Of a stretch of DNA of 6,289 bases, positions 1-5,260 are shown in pieces. The notes beneath the pieces are model-generated. The model ran no database searches and was not told the origin of the DNA. It saw nothing but the letters and a program-made list of their open reading frames with translations. Numbering within the stretch: the first letter of the stretch is position 1; every line of letters begins with the position of its first letter. This stretch comes from Patescibacteria group bacterium. Its GTDB lineage: Bacteria; Patescibacteria; Microgenomatia; Daviesbacterales; UBA10151. The stretch is from the NCBI GenBank assembly GCA_023380995.1, contig JAMCTD010000102.1:1-6289 (forward strand), written 5' to 3'. Both the position numbers and the translations under genes were made by a program.

Positions 1-1
1 A

Positions 2-232
2 AGAGAACTTTTAAAAGAACAGGTGGAACCGGTTTTATCAACGCTTTCCGACAGGGAAAAAAGGGTTTTGGAAGAAAGGTTTGGCTTAAAAGACGGAAGA
101 CCAAAAACTTTGGAAGAAGTTGGGAAAATGTTTGCAGTAACCAGAGAAAGAATCAGGCAAATTGAAGCAAAGTCCTTAAGAAAATTAAGACATCCTTCAA
201 GGGGAAATAAGCTAAAAGACTACTTGGGATAA
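2..232 (+). CDS. rpoD: RNA polymerase primary sigma factor, C-terminal region 4 (5' partial)
   Basis: Only the last 76 codons are present; the frame is open from base 2, so the gene begins left of the window. The protein end carries sigma70 region 4: the [15 protein letters not shown] segment (region 4.1), then [29 protein letters not shown] (split here: [16 protein letters not shown] followed by [13 protein letters not shown]), the region 4.2 helix-turn-helix that binds the -35 element, and a short NKLKDYLG tail typical of RpoD. The role is promoter recognition as part of RNA polymerase holoenzyme. The stop TAA is followed after 5 bp by the stop of the convergent gene at 238, and no GC-rich terminator hairpin is visible between them. 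Identity as the principal sigma rather than an alternative group 2 sigma is very likely from the strict match, but regions 1-3 cannot be seen. Confidence 0.95.
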   Translation, partial: RELLKEQVEPVLSTLSDREKRVLEERFGLKDGRPKTLEEVGKMFAVTRERIRQIEAKSLRKLRHPSRGNKLKDYLG

Positions 233-237
233 TAAAT

Positions 238-627
238 TTAATCTTTTTTTACTCTTTCTTGATGAGAAGCTTTTATAATTGACGCCAGCCTGCTAACTTC
301 AGGGTCACTTAATGGGTCAGCTGTCAGACTATCGGCAAACGGATTTTGTGAGTCGTAGTCGGAAGCTTTATATCTTGGTGTTAAACTGGCAAGGTCTCCC
401 TCGGCCAATTGTTGAGCATAATGCAGCCTTATTCTTTCTTCCCGCGTGAGCTGTTCTCTTGCGGGATCTGTCGGTGAGGATAAGAGCAAAGATTCTATGA
501 CGGGTCGAGGCTTTTGTATCTCCGTTTGGACCGAAGCGTCAAATACTATTTGCGATGAGGGAAGCACACGACGCGCTTCAGGCTGAAAACCTGCACTCCC
601 AGGATTATTATCAGGAGATAAGGCCAT
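238..627 (-). CDS. Hypothetical 129-aa polar protein
   Basis: I do not recognise a family. The reading frame is open upstream to a TTG at 729, but I chose the ATG at 627 because a good promoter (TTCACA, 17 bp, TATCAT) lies inside that upstream extension and would start the transcript about 5 nt before this ATG. The product (begins MALSPDNNPG) has no membrane segment or signal peptide and no cysteines. It is rich in Ser, Pro, Asp and Arg; residues about 1-50 look disordered. Residues 57-78 (REQLTREERIRLHYAQQLAE) could be an amphipathic helix, and the tail ends in a basic ERVKKD. It follows the 218-aa gene on the same strand with a 119-bp gap, so readthrough co-expression is possible. The reading frame is probably real because of the promoter placement and length, but function is unknown. 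Confidence 0.6.
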   Translation of the reverse strand: MALSPDNNPGSAGFQPEARRVLPSSQIVFDASVQTEIQKPRPVIESLLLSSPTDPAREQLTREERIRLHYAQQLAEGDLASLTPRYKASDYDSQNPFADSLTADPLSDPEVSRLASIIKASHQERVKKD

Positions 628-639
628 ATAATTGCTTAC

Positions 640-668
640 ATGATATATTTTGATATTGTATTTGTGAA
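640..668 (-). promoter_or_regulatory. Promoter for the 129-aa gene
   Basis: On the minus strand, TTCACA (663-668; 5 of 6 to the -35 consensus) and TATCAT (640-645; 5 of 6 to the -10 consensus) are separated by exactly 17 bp. The -10 ends 12 nt before the ATG at 627, which predicts a leader of about five nucleotides and no room for a Shine-Dalgarno sequence. Confidence 0.55.
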
Positions 669-746
669 AAGTCAAGTCGTTGATGTAGCGTTTTTCACAA
701 GCGCAAGCCCTAAGCGTAGTGGCGGACAAACTTGAGGGTTTAGAAA

Positions 747-1403
747 TTATCCCTGAGGATTAAGAGAATAACTTCTTTTTCTTCCCATTCTGATTTGGCT
801 TGCTACACTAGACATGTGTCTTACGGGTTGATCGTTATGGAACTCATGATTTAAAACTGGCGCAGCTTTACTAGAATCCAGTTTCCCTACCTTCCTCTTC
901 CCACCCTTTCTATATTGAAAATCCGGGTCTTGGCTCAACTCTAACAATCGGGCTCTTTCTGCAGACGACCAGGCAATAAAGCCATTTGCCTCTATCAAAT
1001 TAGCTGGGTCGGGGATGATTCCTTTTGCTTTTTTCGCTCTGGCAGCTTTTCTTTGGTGCTCTAAATGTGTGTTCGAATTGCGTCCGCCAAGCCTAATCAT
1101 TAAGCGTTCTCCTCTTAATGAAGCTGTTATTTGTTCTCGCTCTTCCTCGGGTACTAAAATCCTTAAAGCTTTGCCCACAGCCGACATGGCAACGTCTGGA
1201 CTTTTTTGCACTACTTCTGGAATGAATTCTTCGGCAATTTCTAGAAAGCGTGTTTGCGCTCCTGCGGTTCGATAGATATCTGCTATTTCGGGATGTTGTT
1301 TTGCCAACCTTTCCCCAATTGCAAATGAAAACCTGACTGCCGCAAGTTGGCTCTTTGAATATCCTTGCGCACCAATACTCCTTCCGTCTTCGATTCTTGT
1401 CAT
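747..1403 (-). CDS. Putative DNA-binding protein with C-terminal SANT/Myb-like domain, CPR-type orphan
   Basis: The product is 218 aa, soluble, with no signal peptide. Residues 15-60 are helical, and residues 71-105 (AVGKALRILVPEEERE and following) resemble a helical segment I associate with orphan proteins of Patescibacteria. Residues 108-130 are strongly basic and Ala/Lys rich, possibly a nucleic-acid-binding linker. Residues 143-204 show a SANT/Myb-like pattern: AWSSAERARLLELSQDPDFQ, then a Gly/Lys-rich insert, then VLNHEFHNDQPVR and SSVASQI, with the spacing of three helices. A DNA-binding role is inferred from this pattern and not proven. The ATG is chosen because a near-consensus promoter places the transcript start essentially at it. 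The gene ends 119 bp before the next codirectional start. Confidence 0.75.
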   Translation of the reverse strand: MTRIEDGRSIGAQGYSKSQLAAVRFSFAIGERLAKQHPEIADIYRTAGAQTRFLEIAEEFIPEVVQKSPDVAMSAVGKALRILVPEEEREQITASLRGERLMIRLGGRNSNTHLEHQRKAARAKKAKGIIPDPANLIEANGFIAWSSAERARLLELSQDPDFQYRKGGKRKVGKLDSSKAAPVLNHEFHNDQPVRHMSSVASQIRMGRKRSYSLNPQG

Positions 1404-1411
1404 AGATTAGA

Positions 1412-1440
1412 ATTATACCAACTGGGGTGGGGGTTGTAAA
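1412..1440 (-). promoter_or_regulatory. Near-consensus promoter giving a leaderless transcript
   Basis: On the minus strand TTTACA (1435-1440), a 17-bp C-rich spacer and a perfect TATAAT (1412-1417) are seen. Only eight bases separate the -10 from the ATG at 1403, so transcription should begin at, or one base before, the start codon. No ribosome binding site can fit. Confidence 0.8.
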
Positions 1441-1499
1441 CTATAAGACTTTTATTCCAGGTAAGGGGCGCAAGCTCTAGGTCAAATCTAAAGGTTAGA

Positions 1500-1598
1500 T
1501 TATTTCTTCTTAACTTTACCCGGCCAACAGATAGGGCAAGTGTTGCTACCCGTATATTTATGTCCGCGGCTGCAAACTTTTTGTTTTGCTTTTTTCAT
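1500..1598 (-). CDS. 32-aa CHCC zinc-knuckle microprotein
   Basis: A short minus-strand frame from ATG at 1598 to TAA. Residues 1-8 and 28-32 are lysine rich and flank a compact metal-binding core: C9-x3-H13-x7-C21-x2-C24, within CSRGHKYTG and CPICWPG. The GH-Y-x-G-x-x-x-CPxCWPG pattern resembles very short zinc-ribbon proteins found in diverse bacteria, which from memory lack an assigned function. A TATAAT lies six bases upstream of the ATG, the same leaderless arrangement as neighbouring genes, which argues for a real gene. It is transcribed divergently from the tRNA-Asn gene. RNA or ribosome binding is plausible from the basic flanks but is inference. At this length chance cannot be excluded, though the metal ligand pattern plus promoter make that unlikely. 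Confidence 0.75.
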   Translation of the reverse strand: MKKAKQKVCSRGHKYTGSNTCPICWPGKVKKK

Positions 1599-1604
1599 AA
1601 ATTG

Positions 1605-1610
1605 ATTATA
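1605..1610 (-). promoter_or_regulatory. -10 element for the zinc-knuckle microprotein gene
   Basis: A perfect TATAAT on the minus strand ends six bases before the ATG at 1598, predicting a leaderless mRNA. No good -35 hexamer is visible at 16-18 bp; TTCTTT at 17 bp is weak. Confidence 0.6.
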
Positions 1611-1663
1611 TCACTCAAATTAAGGTAAAAGAATTGCTCCGAGGAGTGGTGGATGTTAAAATC

Positions 1664-1692
1664 TTTATTTATTTTAAGTTTGATGATAAAAT
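1664..1692 (+). promoter_or_regulatory. Possible tRNA-Asn promoter
   Basis: TTTATT (1664-1669) and TAAAAT (1687-1692; 5 of 6) are spaced by 17 bp and would start RNA near 1699, about five bases before the mature tRNA 5' end at 1704. The -35 box is poor. A closer TATAAT at 1699-1704 overlaps the tRNA and cannot serve. Confidence 0.4.
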
Positions 1693-1703
1693 GGTGCATA
1701 TAA

Positions 1704-1958
1704 TCCGCGGTAGCTCAACGGTAGAGCAGGAAACTGTAAGATATGCAGTCTTCAATGGAAACATTGATGAGAATAACTGGGCTAATTCGGGGAAACCCCT
1801 AGGGGCTATCCCGAGCTAAATCTCGCAAGAGTAAATGTGTAGAGACTATATACCCAGGACCTAACTCGTAAGATATGGTCAAGAGATAGTCCACGCTTCG
1901 ACGAAAGTCGAGGATAAGTGTAATTTCAAGGTTCTAGGTTCGAATCCTAGCCGCGGAG
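1704..1958 (+). tRNA. tRNA-Asn(GUU), interrupted by a group I intron
   Basis: Exon 1 is 1704-1737 and exon 2 is 1921-1958. The acceptor stem pairs TCCGCGG (1704-1710) with CCGCGGA (1951-1957), with discriminator G at 1958. The D arm is GCTC/GAGC around an AACGGTA loop. After splicing, the anticodon loop reads CTGTTAA, giving anticodon GTT; the stem GGAAA/TTTCA has four pairs and a G27-A43 mismatch at its base. The variable region is five bases (AGGTT) and the T arm is CTAGG-TTCGAAT-CCTAG. U1-A72, G73, anticodon GUU and the short variable arm all fit asparagine. CCA is not encoded (CAA follows G73), so it must be added after transcription. Without splicing the loop would read GTA, but the 3' half of the stem would be missing. 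Confidence 0.92.
1738..1920 (+). ncRNA. Self-splicing group I intron (IC3-like), 183 nt, no ORF
   Basis: The core helices can be drawn. P1: the exon end ACTGT pairs with the guide GCAGT (1745-1749), giving the required U-G wobble at the 5' splice site. P2: CAATG-GAAA-CATTG (1753-1766). P3: CTGGG (1777-1781) with CCCAG (1853-1857). P4: CGGG (1788-1791) with CCCG (1810-1813), followed by the AGCTAAA segment typical of element Q. P5: CCC/GGG around 1796-1805. P6: CTC-GCAA-GAG near 1822-1831. P7: GACTAT (1844-1849) with ATAGTC (1886-1891). P8: GACC (1858-1861) with GGTC (1877-1880). P9: CTTCGAC-GAAA-GTCGAGG (1896-1913). The intron ends with G1920 (omega G). Small size, P/Q sequences and tRNA location fit subgroup IC3. 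There is no homing endonuclease, so it is not mobile by itself. It sits between anticodon positions 35 and 36. Confidence 0.92.
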
Positions 1959-1989
1959 CAATTTCTACGGATTTCTTTTGATTTTCTAC

Positions 1990-2018
1990 TTGACAATAAT
2001 ATTTCTAAGTTATAGTAT
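1990..2018 (+). promoter_or_regulatory. Promoter for the four-cysteine protein gene
   Basis: A perfect TTGACA (1990-1995), 17 bp, then TAGTAT (2013-2018; 4 of 6). Transcription would begin near 2025, the first base of the hairpin that follows. An alternative -10, TATAGT at 2011-2016, gives a 15-bp spacer. Confidence 0.6.
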
Positions 2019-2024
2019 TCATTT

Positions 2025-2046
2025 ACTGCCGAAAGGTAGTTTTTTT
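2025..2046 (+). terminator. Terminator-like hairpin with T tract directly before an ATG
   Basis: ACTGCC (2025-2030), a GAAA tetraloop (2031-2034) and GGTAGT (2035-2040) form a six-pair stem with one G-T pair, followed by an uninterrupted run of seven Ts (2040-2046) ending at the ATG at 2047. It can terminate transcripts from the upstream tRNA gene. It also forms the exact 5' end of the mRNA predicted from the promoter at 1990-2018, and its 3' arm contains AAGG, the only Shine-Dalgarno-like bases for the next gene. Which role applies cannot be decided from sequence alone. Confidence 0.55.
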
Positions 2047-2532
2047 ATGCCAAGTCCAGAAGAATTACGTTTAAAATTCACAGCTTTTCCAACAGTTCAA
2101 CATGTTCAATCTGTGTGTAGGGCAGGGCAAGGTGCAGAGCAATGCCGATATTTATCTCAACACGTAAGTTTAACAGGAACCCAAAATTATTGCAGTAGAG
2201 GTTCGGAATACGAAAGAGAAAGGCGTGATGAGCAAGTTGCTCGGGGAGATATTAAAGCTAGGGGAGATAATTGCCCTGGAACATTAGGTTTTGTAATTGA
2301 TAATCAAGAGCTTCTAATGGGAAATAGAACTGTACATCACGAAGCTGGTAAAGATTATGAAGGGACGTTTACAGGCGTACATCAGAGAAACGGAATAATC
2401 GAGGTTGCGGGCATTGGTACTACTGCACGATCTGTAGATGTAAATATTTCGCAAGAAGGAATAGTATTTTCTGCTCGATATATTGGTTTTGCAACAATTT
2501 TCTTTGAAAAACCTCAAGAAACTGGTAAATAG
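2047..2532 (+). CDS. Orphan 161-aa protein with four-cysteine (CRYL/ARGDNC) module
   Basis: The frame is open back to a TTG at 1978, but the promoter and hairpin lie in that extension, so the ATG at 2047 (MPSPEELRLK) is taken as the start. Residues 18-78 hold four cysteines: C24 and C33 in VCRAGQGAEQCRYLS, C49 in NYCSRG, and C76 in KARGDNCPG. I recall similar blocks (C-x-x-GQG-x-x-x-CRYL ... ARGDNC) in uncharacterised bacterial proteins, but know no function; zinc binding or disulphides are both possible. Residues 85-161 look mostly beta-stranded (GTFTGVHQRN, IIEVAGIG, VDVNISQEGIVFSA). There is no signal peptide or membrane segment from this start. The gene converges on repeat copy A and the YdeI/OmdA gene, with 147 bp between their stops. 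Confidence 0.8.
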   Translation: MPSPEELRLKFTAFPTVQHVQSVCRAGQGAEQCRYLSQHVSLTGTQNYCSRGSEYERERRDEQVARGDIKARGDNCPGTLGFVIDNQELLMGNRTVHHEAGKDYEGTFTGVHQRNGIIEVAGIGTTARSVDVNISQEGIVFSARYIGFATIFFEKPQETGK

Positions 2533-2561
2533 GTTTTATCTAAGTCAATCGCACGGTTTAA

Positions 2562-2612
2562 TTGCAATTTCTTTATCTCTTCCCATCTCTCTTTCATCTC
2601 TCCAGCGTAGCC
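2562..2612 (-). repeat. Orphan tail-peptide repeat, copy A
   Basis: On the minus strand this stretch encodes GYAGEMKERWEEIKKLQ. The frame is open from 2792 down to a stop at 2514-2516, so it continues past the YdeI/OmdA stop in the +1 frame of that gene and overlaps the end of the convergent plus-strand gene by 19 bases. Copies C (5216-5260) and B (5756-5806) encode the same peptide pattern. No start codon or promoter for it is seen, so it is probably the remnant of a translated tail. Confidence 0.6.
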
Positions 2613-2679
2613 TTGATTTTGAAATAATTTTATTACTTTTGCAGTTATAATGATTCTAGGCTTGGGGAGCAAAGATTGA

Positions 2680-3246
2680 TTAGAAATATTTTTCGATGCC
2701 CCCGTAGCCGAATTGTATACCTCGTGCTGTCTTCTTGATAAAATATTGGAGTCTCTTTTGGTATTCTTTAGGGATACTTCGGAATTCTTCAATATATGCT
2801 ATTCTGATCCGCTTGTAGGAATCTGAGTATCTCTGAAAGTTCCTCCAGGCTTCTGCATTTGCTTGTATTGCAGCAATCGTGTCTTTGGGAAAGTGAAATT
2901 TCTCTTGGAGAATAACTTTTGTTGATTCTGAGATCTCTGGAATTACCTTGCTTTCCTTGGTCAATAATCGAAGTCTTTCAATGTTTGTTTGGGAGTACGG
3001 ACTGCCTTTCCGCCGGGGAGTGAATCGTTGGATGCTATTGTGTTCATTGAAATTTTTCACTGTGCTGTCTATCCATCCGAAGCATAGCGCTTCCTCAACA
3101 GAATCGTTGTACGCAATTTTTTTCTTGCCACTATCAGTGTGCGGAAGGATGAGCCATACATCTTTTTCTTTATTGTAATTTTTTGCTAACCACCGCCTCC
3201 ACTCCTTGGCGTCTTTTACATACAGTGTTTTTGTTATTTGAGGCAT
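2680..3246 (-). CDS. YdeI/OmdA-family protein (bacteriocin-protection-like)
   Basis: The product is 188 aa and appears complete. Residues 15-35 (EWRRWLAKNYNKEKDVWLIL) and 43-63 (KIAYNDSVEEALCFGWIDS) are the hallmark N-terminal half of the YdeI/OmdA family; FTPRRKGSPYSQTNIERL at 75-92 is its second conserved block. Residues 140-188 (YKRIRIAYIEE, KRLQYFIKKT, then FGYGGIEKYF) form the C-terminal OmdA-type region. YdeI-like proteins are named for a link to antimicrobial peptide or bacteriocin resistance in enterics, but their biochemical role is unsettled. It is cytosolic with no signal peptide. I chose the ATG at 3246 over a TTG at 3252 because a TATAAT ends six bases before it, the leaderless pattern of this window. 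Confidence 0.88.
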   Translation of the reverse strand: MPQITKTLYVKDAKEWRRWLAKNYNKEKDVWLILPHTDSGKKKIAYNDSVEEALCFGWIDSTVKNFNEHNSIQRFTPRRKGSPYSQTNIERLRLLTKESKVIPEISESTKVILQEKFHFPKDTIAAIQANAEAWRNFQRYSDSYKRIRIAYIEEFRSIPKEYQKRLQYFIKKTARGIQFGYGGIEKYF

Positions 3247-3252
3247 AATCAA

Positions 3253-3281
3253 ATTATATTACATAATAAATAGGTTCTCAT
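3253..3281 (-). promoter_or_regulatory. Promoter for the YdeI/OmdA gene (leaderless)
   Basis: On the minus strand ATGAGA (3276-3281; 4 of 6), 17 bp, and a perfect TATAAT (3253-3258). Six bases separate the -10 from the ATG at 3246, so RNA should start at the A of the start codon. Confidence 0.65.
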
Positions 3282-3319
3282 TTTTTCTATTAGGTGGAGC
3301 AAGGGGTTTAGCTTCAAAA

Positions 3320-3904
3320 TTAGGGGTTGGAAACTTTTTCTCCTTTAACTGGTTCGTAGTTTTCTTTTAACTCTCCATTTACTTTAATTTTTTTAAATTG
3401 TGCGGGTAGCGCTTTTGCTATATGCATTAGCGGACCATCTTGCAAATTAAAATGTATGTGTGGTTGAGAAGTATTACCTGTATTTCCGCATAAACCAATT
3501 ACATCGCCTTGCTGCACCTCATCTCCTACTTTTACCTTGATTGAATCTTGTTTAAAGTGGCAAAGCAAGCTGTACTCACCATTATGATGGTCAATAATTA
3601 TTGCATTACCTACTCCTACACTTCTATCTCTTTCTCCAGGATCGACATCTATAGAGCCATTGATTACTTGTATAACTGTACCAGTGCCAGGAGCAATCAC
3701 GTCTTTGCCAAACACCTCGTAATCTTCAAGTTTTTCTCCTGTTCCCGTATGTTCGTTTCTAAAGTCGTAAGCATAAAGCTGATTTTGTGGTCCTTGGTCA
3801 GGTGGGCGAAAGTGATTGTTAGTTTCTGTAGTTCTGCCGCCATTAGTTACAGTCAAAGTGCCATTAAACGGAAGAATAAGATTCGTTTTTGTTTGATAAT
3901 CCAT
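3320..3904 (-). CDS. M23-family metallopeptidase (LytM fold), no signal peptide
   Basis: The product is 194 aa. Zinc-site residues of the M23 (lysostaphin/LytM) fold are visible: H31 and D47 in NHF...YAYDFR, and the HxH motif at H149-I-H151 in TSQPHIHFNLQ; H116 in LLCHFKQDS fits the second catalytic histidine. KVGDEVQQGDVIGLCGNTGN (123-142) is the typical hairpin before HxH. Such enzymes cleave glycyl or other peptide bonds in cell-wall peptides. The odd point is location: there is no signal peptide or membrane segment, and an in-frame TAA four codons upstream of the ATG rules out an N-terminal extension. It lies 55 bp downstream of the membrane-anchored glycosidase-like gene on the same strand. 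Family assignment is firm; substrate is unknown. Confidence 0.9.
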   Translation of the reverse strand: MDYQTKTNLILPFNGTLTVTNGGRTTETNNHFRPPDQGPQNQLYAYDFRNEHTGTGEKLEDYEVFGKDVIAPGTGTVIQVINGSIDVDPGERDRSVGVGNAIIIDHHNGEYSLLCHFKQDSIKVKVGDEVQQGDVIGLCGNTGNTSQPHIHFNLQDGPLMHIAKALPAQFKKIKVNGELKENYEPVKGEKVSNP

Positions 3905-3910
3905 AACTAT

Positions 3911-3919
3911 ATGTTAGCA
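3911..3919 (-). promoter_or_regulatory. Extended -10 for the M23 gene
   Basis: On the minus strand TGCTAACAT combines the TG extension with TAACAT (4 of 6), ending six bases before the ATG at 3904. No convincing -35 is seen at 17 bp. The arrangement again predicts a leaderless mRNA, but the hexamer is weak. Confidence 0.4.
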
Positions 3920-3959
3920 TAGTAGGCTCTAACTTCGTACAGCCCGGGGAGTAAGTTGG

Positions 3960-5120
3960 CTATTTAGATAAAAACCACTTTTTCATCTGAGCATATATTT
4001 GTTTTCCTTGAGTCGTGTTGCGGACAGCCGGAACCGGTTCGGATATAAATACTCCATTTATTCTTTTGTTTGCCTCTTCTAATACTAGTCCAATTCTTTC
4101 AGGAGTCTCCATCTCAGTGTCGCTCAAATGACCAAGGACCACAAAATCAACTTCAGGAACGCCGTCGCGTTTTGCCCAGGCAAGACCTCTTACTATATCG
4201 GAAACATATGATGTTCTGGTTTCTTCCAGGGGAGTGCGCGGATTGACCGGACTATTAACAATTCCCAAAATATCAACACCCTTGAAACTAATGATGTTTC
4301 CTTCGCCCCTATGTAAATCTCCTTTATAGTAAATTTTGCCGTGATAATATTTTTTTACCTGGGGAAGAATTTTTTGGAACCAGTCAGATGTCATTTTGGC
4401 ATCCAAAAACACATTTTCCGGTTCGCCCATAGGGCTGAAAAAATCAAAGTGATATTTCTCGGCAATCTTGGCCATATCAATAACGATTTTGTCGTAATTT
4501 TTGAAATATCCCGGTGTTTGGGCTTTTTCTTTTGGGACGTACGCTGTTTCTCCTCCCCAAAAATTGCCTTTAACAAACTCTTCCTTGTAGTGAACCTGAA
4601 CGATCATCCCCAAATGAATCCCTCTCTTGTAAAAAAGTTCTGAAAGTTCCCCGAATCGGGCATCCAAATCTTCATAGGTAGGATAATCCAGAGGGTAACG
4701 CGTCTCGCCGCGGCTGTTAATTTCAAAACCGGGGCCGATGGTAACCGTATTGATTCCCCAGTTTAGATAATTGTCGGGTTCGGGTTTGATCCCACTGTAT
4801 TGTTCAGGATCACTACAGGTAGCACCCAGAAGGCCTTTGTAATAAGTAATTTTTGTAGATGGAGCTGCTGGGATTGGACCATTCCAACGTGGTTTTTTTG
4901 TCGTTTGAGGAGGACCGCCGAAATCCTGTGCTCCTCCCGGCCTTTGCCCCCACCCCTGTGCTTGATCCGGGTTTTTAGTGAAAAGATTATACTGACTTCG
5001 TGATAAAAAAAAGATGGCGCCAGCGAGAAGCATTAACAGGAAAAATATAGCTAATATAGAATATAGTTTGAAGTGTTTAATTCTCCTAATTGTTTTTAGA
5101 CTATTAAAAGAGATTTTCAT
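3960..5120 (-). CDS. Membrane-anchored glycoside-hydrolase-like TIM-barrel protein
   Basis: The product is 386 aa. Residues 1-18 are basic, and 19-40 (LYSILAIFFLLMLLAGAIFF) are one transmembrane helix with no cleavage site, giving a type II anchor with the enzyme outside. Residues 45-90 are a Gly/Pro/Gln-rich linker. Residues 91-386 look like a (beta/alpha)8 barrel of the glycosidase superfamily: WGINTVTIGPGFEIN (121-135), RGIHLGMIVQVHY (166-178), FDFFSPMGEPENVF (225-238) with E233 or E235 as probable acid/base, GVDILGIVN (281-289), and VFISEP (357-362) with E361 a candidate nucleophile. The closest resemblance from memory is to GH113/GH53-like barrels, but I cannot assign a family or substrate. 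An external polysaccharide or peptidoglycan sugar is a fair guess. Two cysteines do not suggest special cofactors; C102 is near the barrel start. Confidence 0.78.
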   Translation of the reverse strand: MKISFNSLKTIRRIKHFKLYSILAIFFLLMLLAGAIFFLSRSQYNLFTKNPDQAQGWGQRPGGAQDFGGPPQTTKKPRWNGPIPAAPSTKITYYKGLLGATCSDPEQYSGIKPEPDNYLNWGINTVTIGPGFEINSRGETRYPLDYPTYEDLDARFGELSELFYKRGIHLGMIVQVHYKEEFVKGNFWGGETAYVPKEKAQTPGYFKNYDKIVIDMAKIAEKYHFDFFSPMGEPENVFLDAKMTSDWFQKILPQVKKYYHGKIYYKGDLHRGEGNIISFKGVDILGIVNSPVNPRTPLEETRTSYVSDIVRGLAWAKRDGVPEVDFVVLGHLSDTEMETPERIGLVLEEANKRINGVFISEPVPAVRNTTQGKQIYAQMKKWFLSK

Positions 5121-5130
5121 TTCCCCGTCT

Positions 5131-5136
5131 ACTATA
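5131..5136 (-). promoter_or_regulatory. -10 element for the glycosidase-like gene
   Basis: TATAGT (5 of 6) on the minus strand ends ten bases before the ATG at 5120, predicting a leader of three or four bases. GGGG lies just before the ATG but is too close to act as a normal ribosome binding site. No good -35 was found. Confidence 0.45.
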
Positions 5137-5215
5137 AGTTAAGCAAATCCAAATATGTTTTACAAGTCCATTAGTGATAAGAGGCGTTTCTCAGATATAG
5201 CTAAACTTGCTGTAA

Positions 5216-5260
5216 TTGAAACTTCTTAATCTTCTCCCACCGTTGTCTCATTTCTCCAAA
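5216..5260 (-). repeat. Orphan tail-peptide repeat, copy C
   Basis: On the minus strand it encodes FGEMRQRWEKIKKFQ and runs on to LQQV and a TAG at 5201-5203. A TAA two codons upstream (frame of this peptide) means it is not attached to any current gene. Compared with copy A most base differences fall at third codon positions or are conservative (K/R, E/Q, E/K), which points to past protein-level selection. Its upstream end merges with the left arm of the 21-bp inverted repeat. The rest of the 5121-5299 gap holds no other gene. Confidence 0.6.

Noticed and set aside
1485..1501. AATCTAA-AGG-TTAGATT palindrome at the end of the microprotein gene
   Set aside because: AT-only seven-pair stem without a proper T tract; too weak to call a terminator, could be chance.
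1699..1704. TATAAT directly at the tRNA 5' end
   Set aside because: It overlaps the first base of the acceptor stem; RNA started from it would lack the 5' end of the tRNA.
1704..1760. Intron-free tRNA-Tyr reading with anticodon GTA
   Set aside because: The 3' half of the anticodon stem and the T arm appear only after 1920, the variable arm is short, and G73 does not fit Tyr.
1634..1819. Plus-strand open frame across tRNA exon 1 and the intron
   Set aside because: It overlaps structured RNA helices and has no protein-like features; no homing endonuclease motif (LAGLIDADG, GIY-YIG) is present.
4341..4643. Plus- and minus-strand open frames inside the glycosidase-like gene
   Set aside because: Out-of-frame shadows of a long, well-supported coding region.
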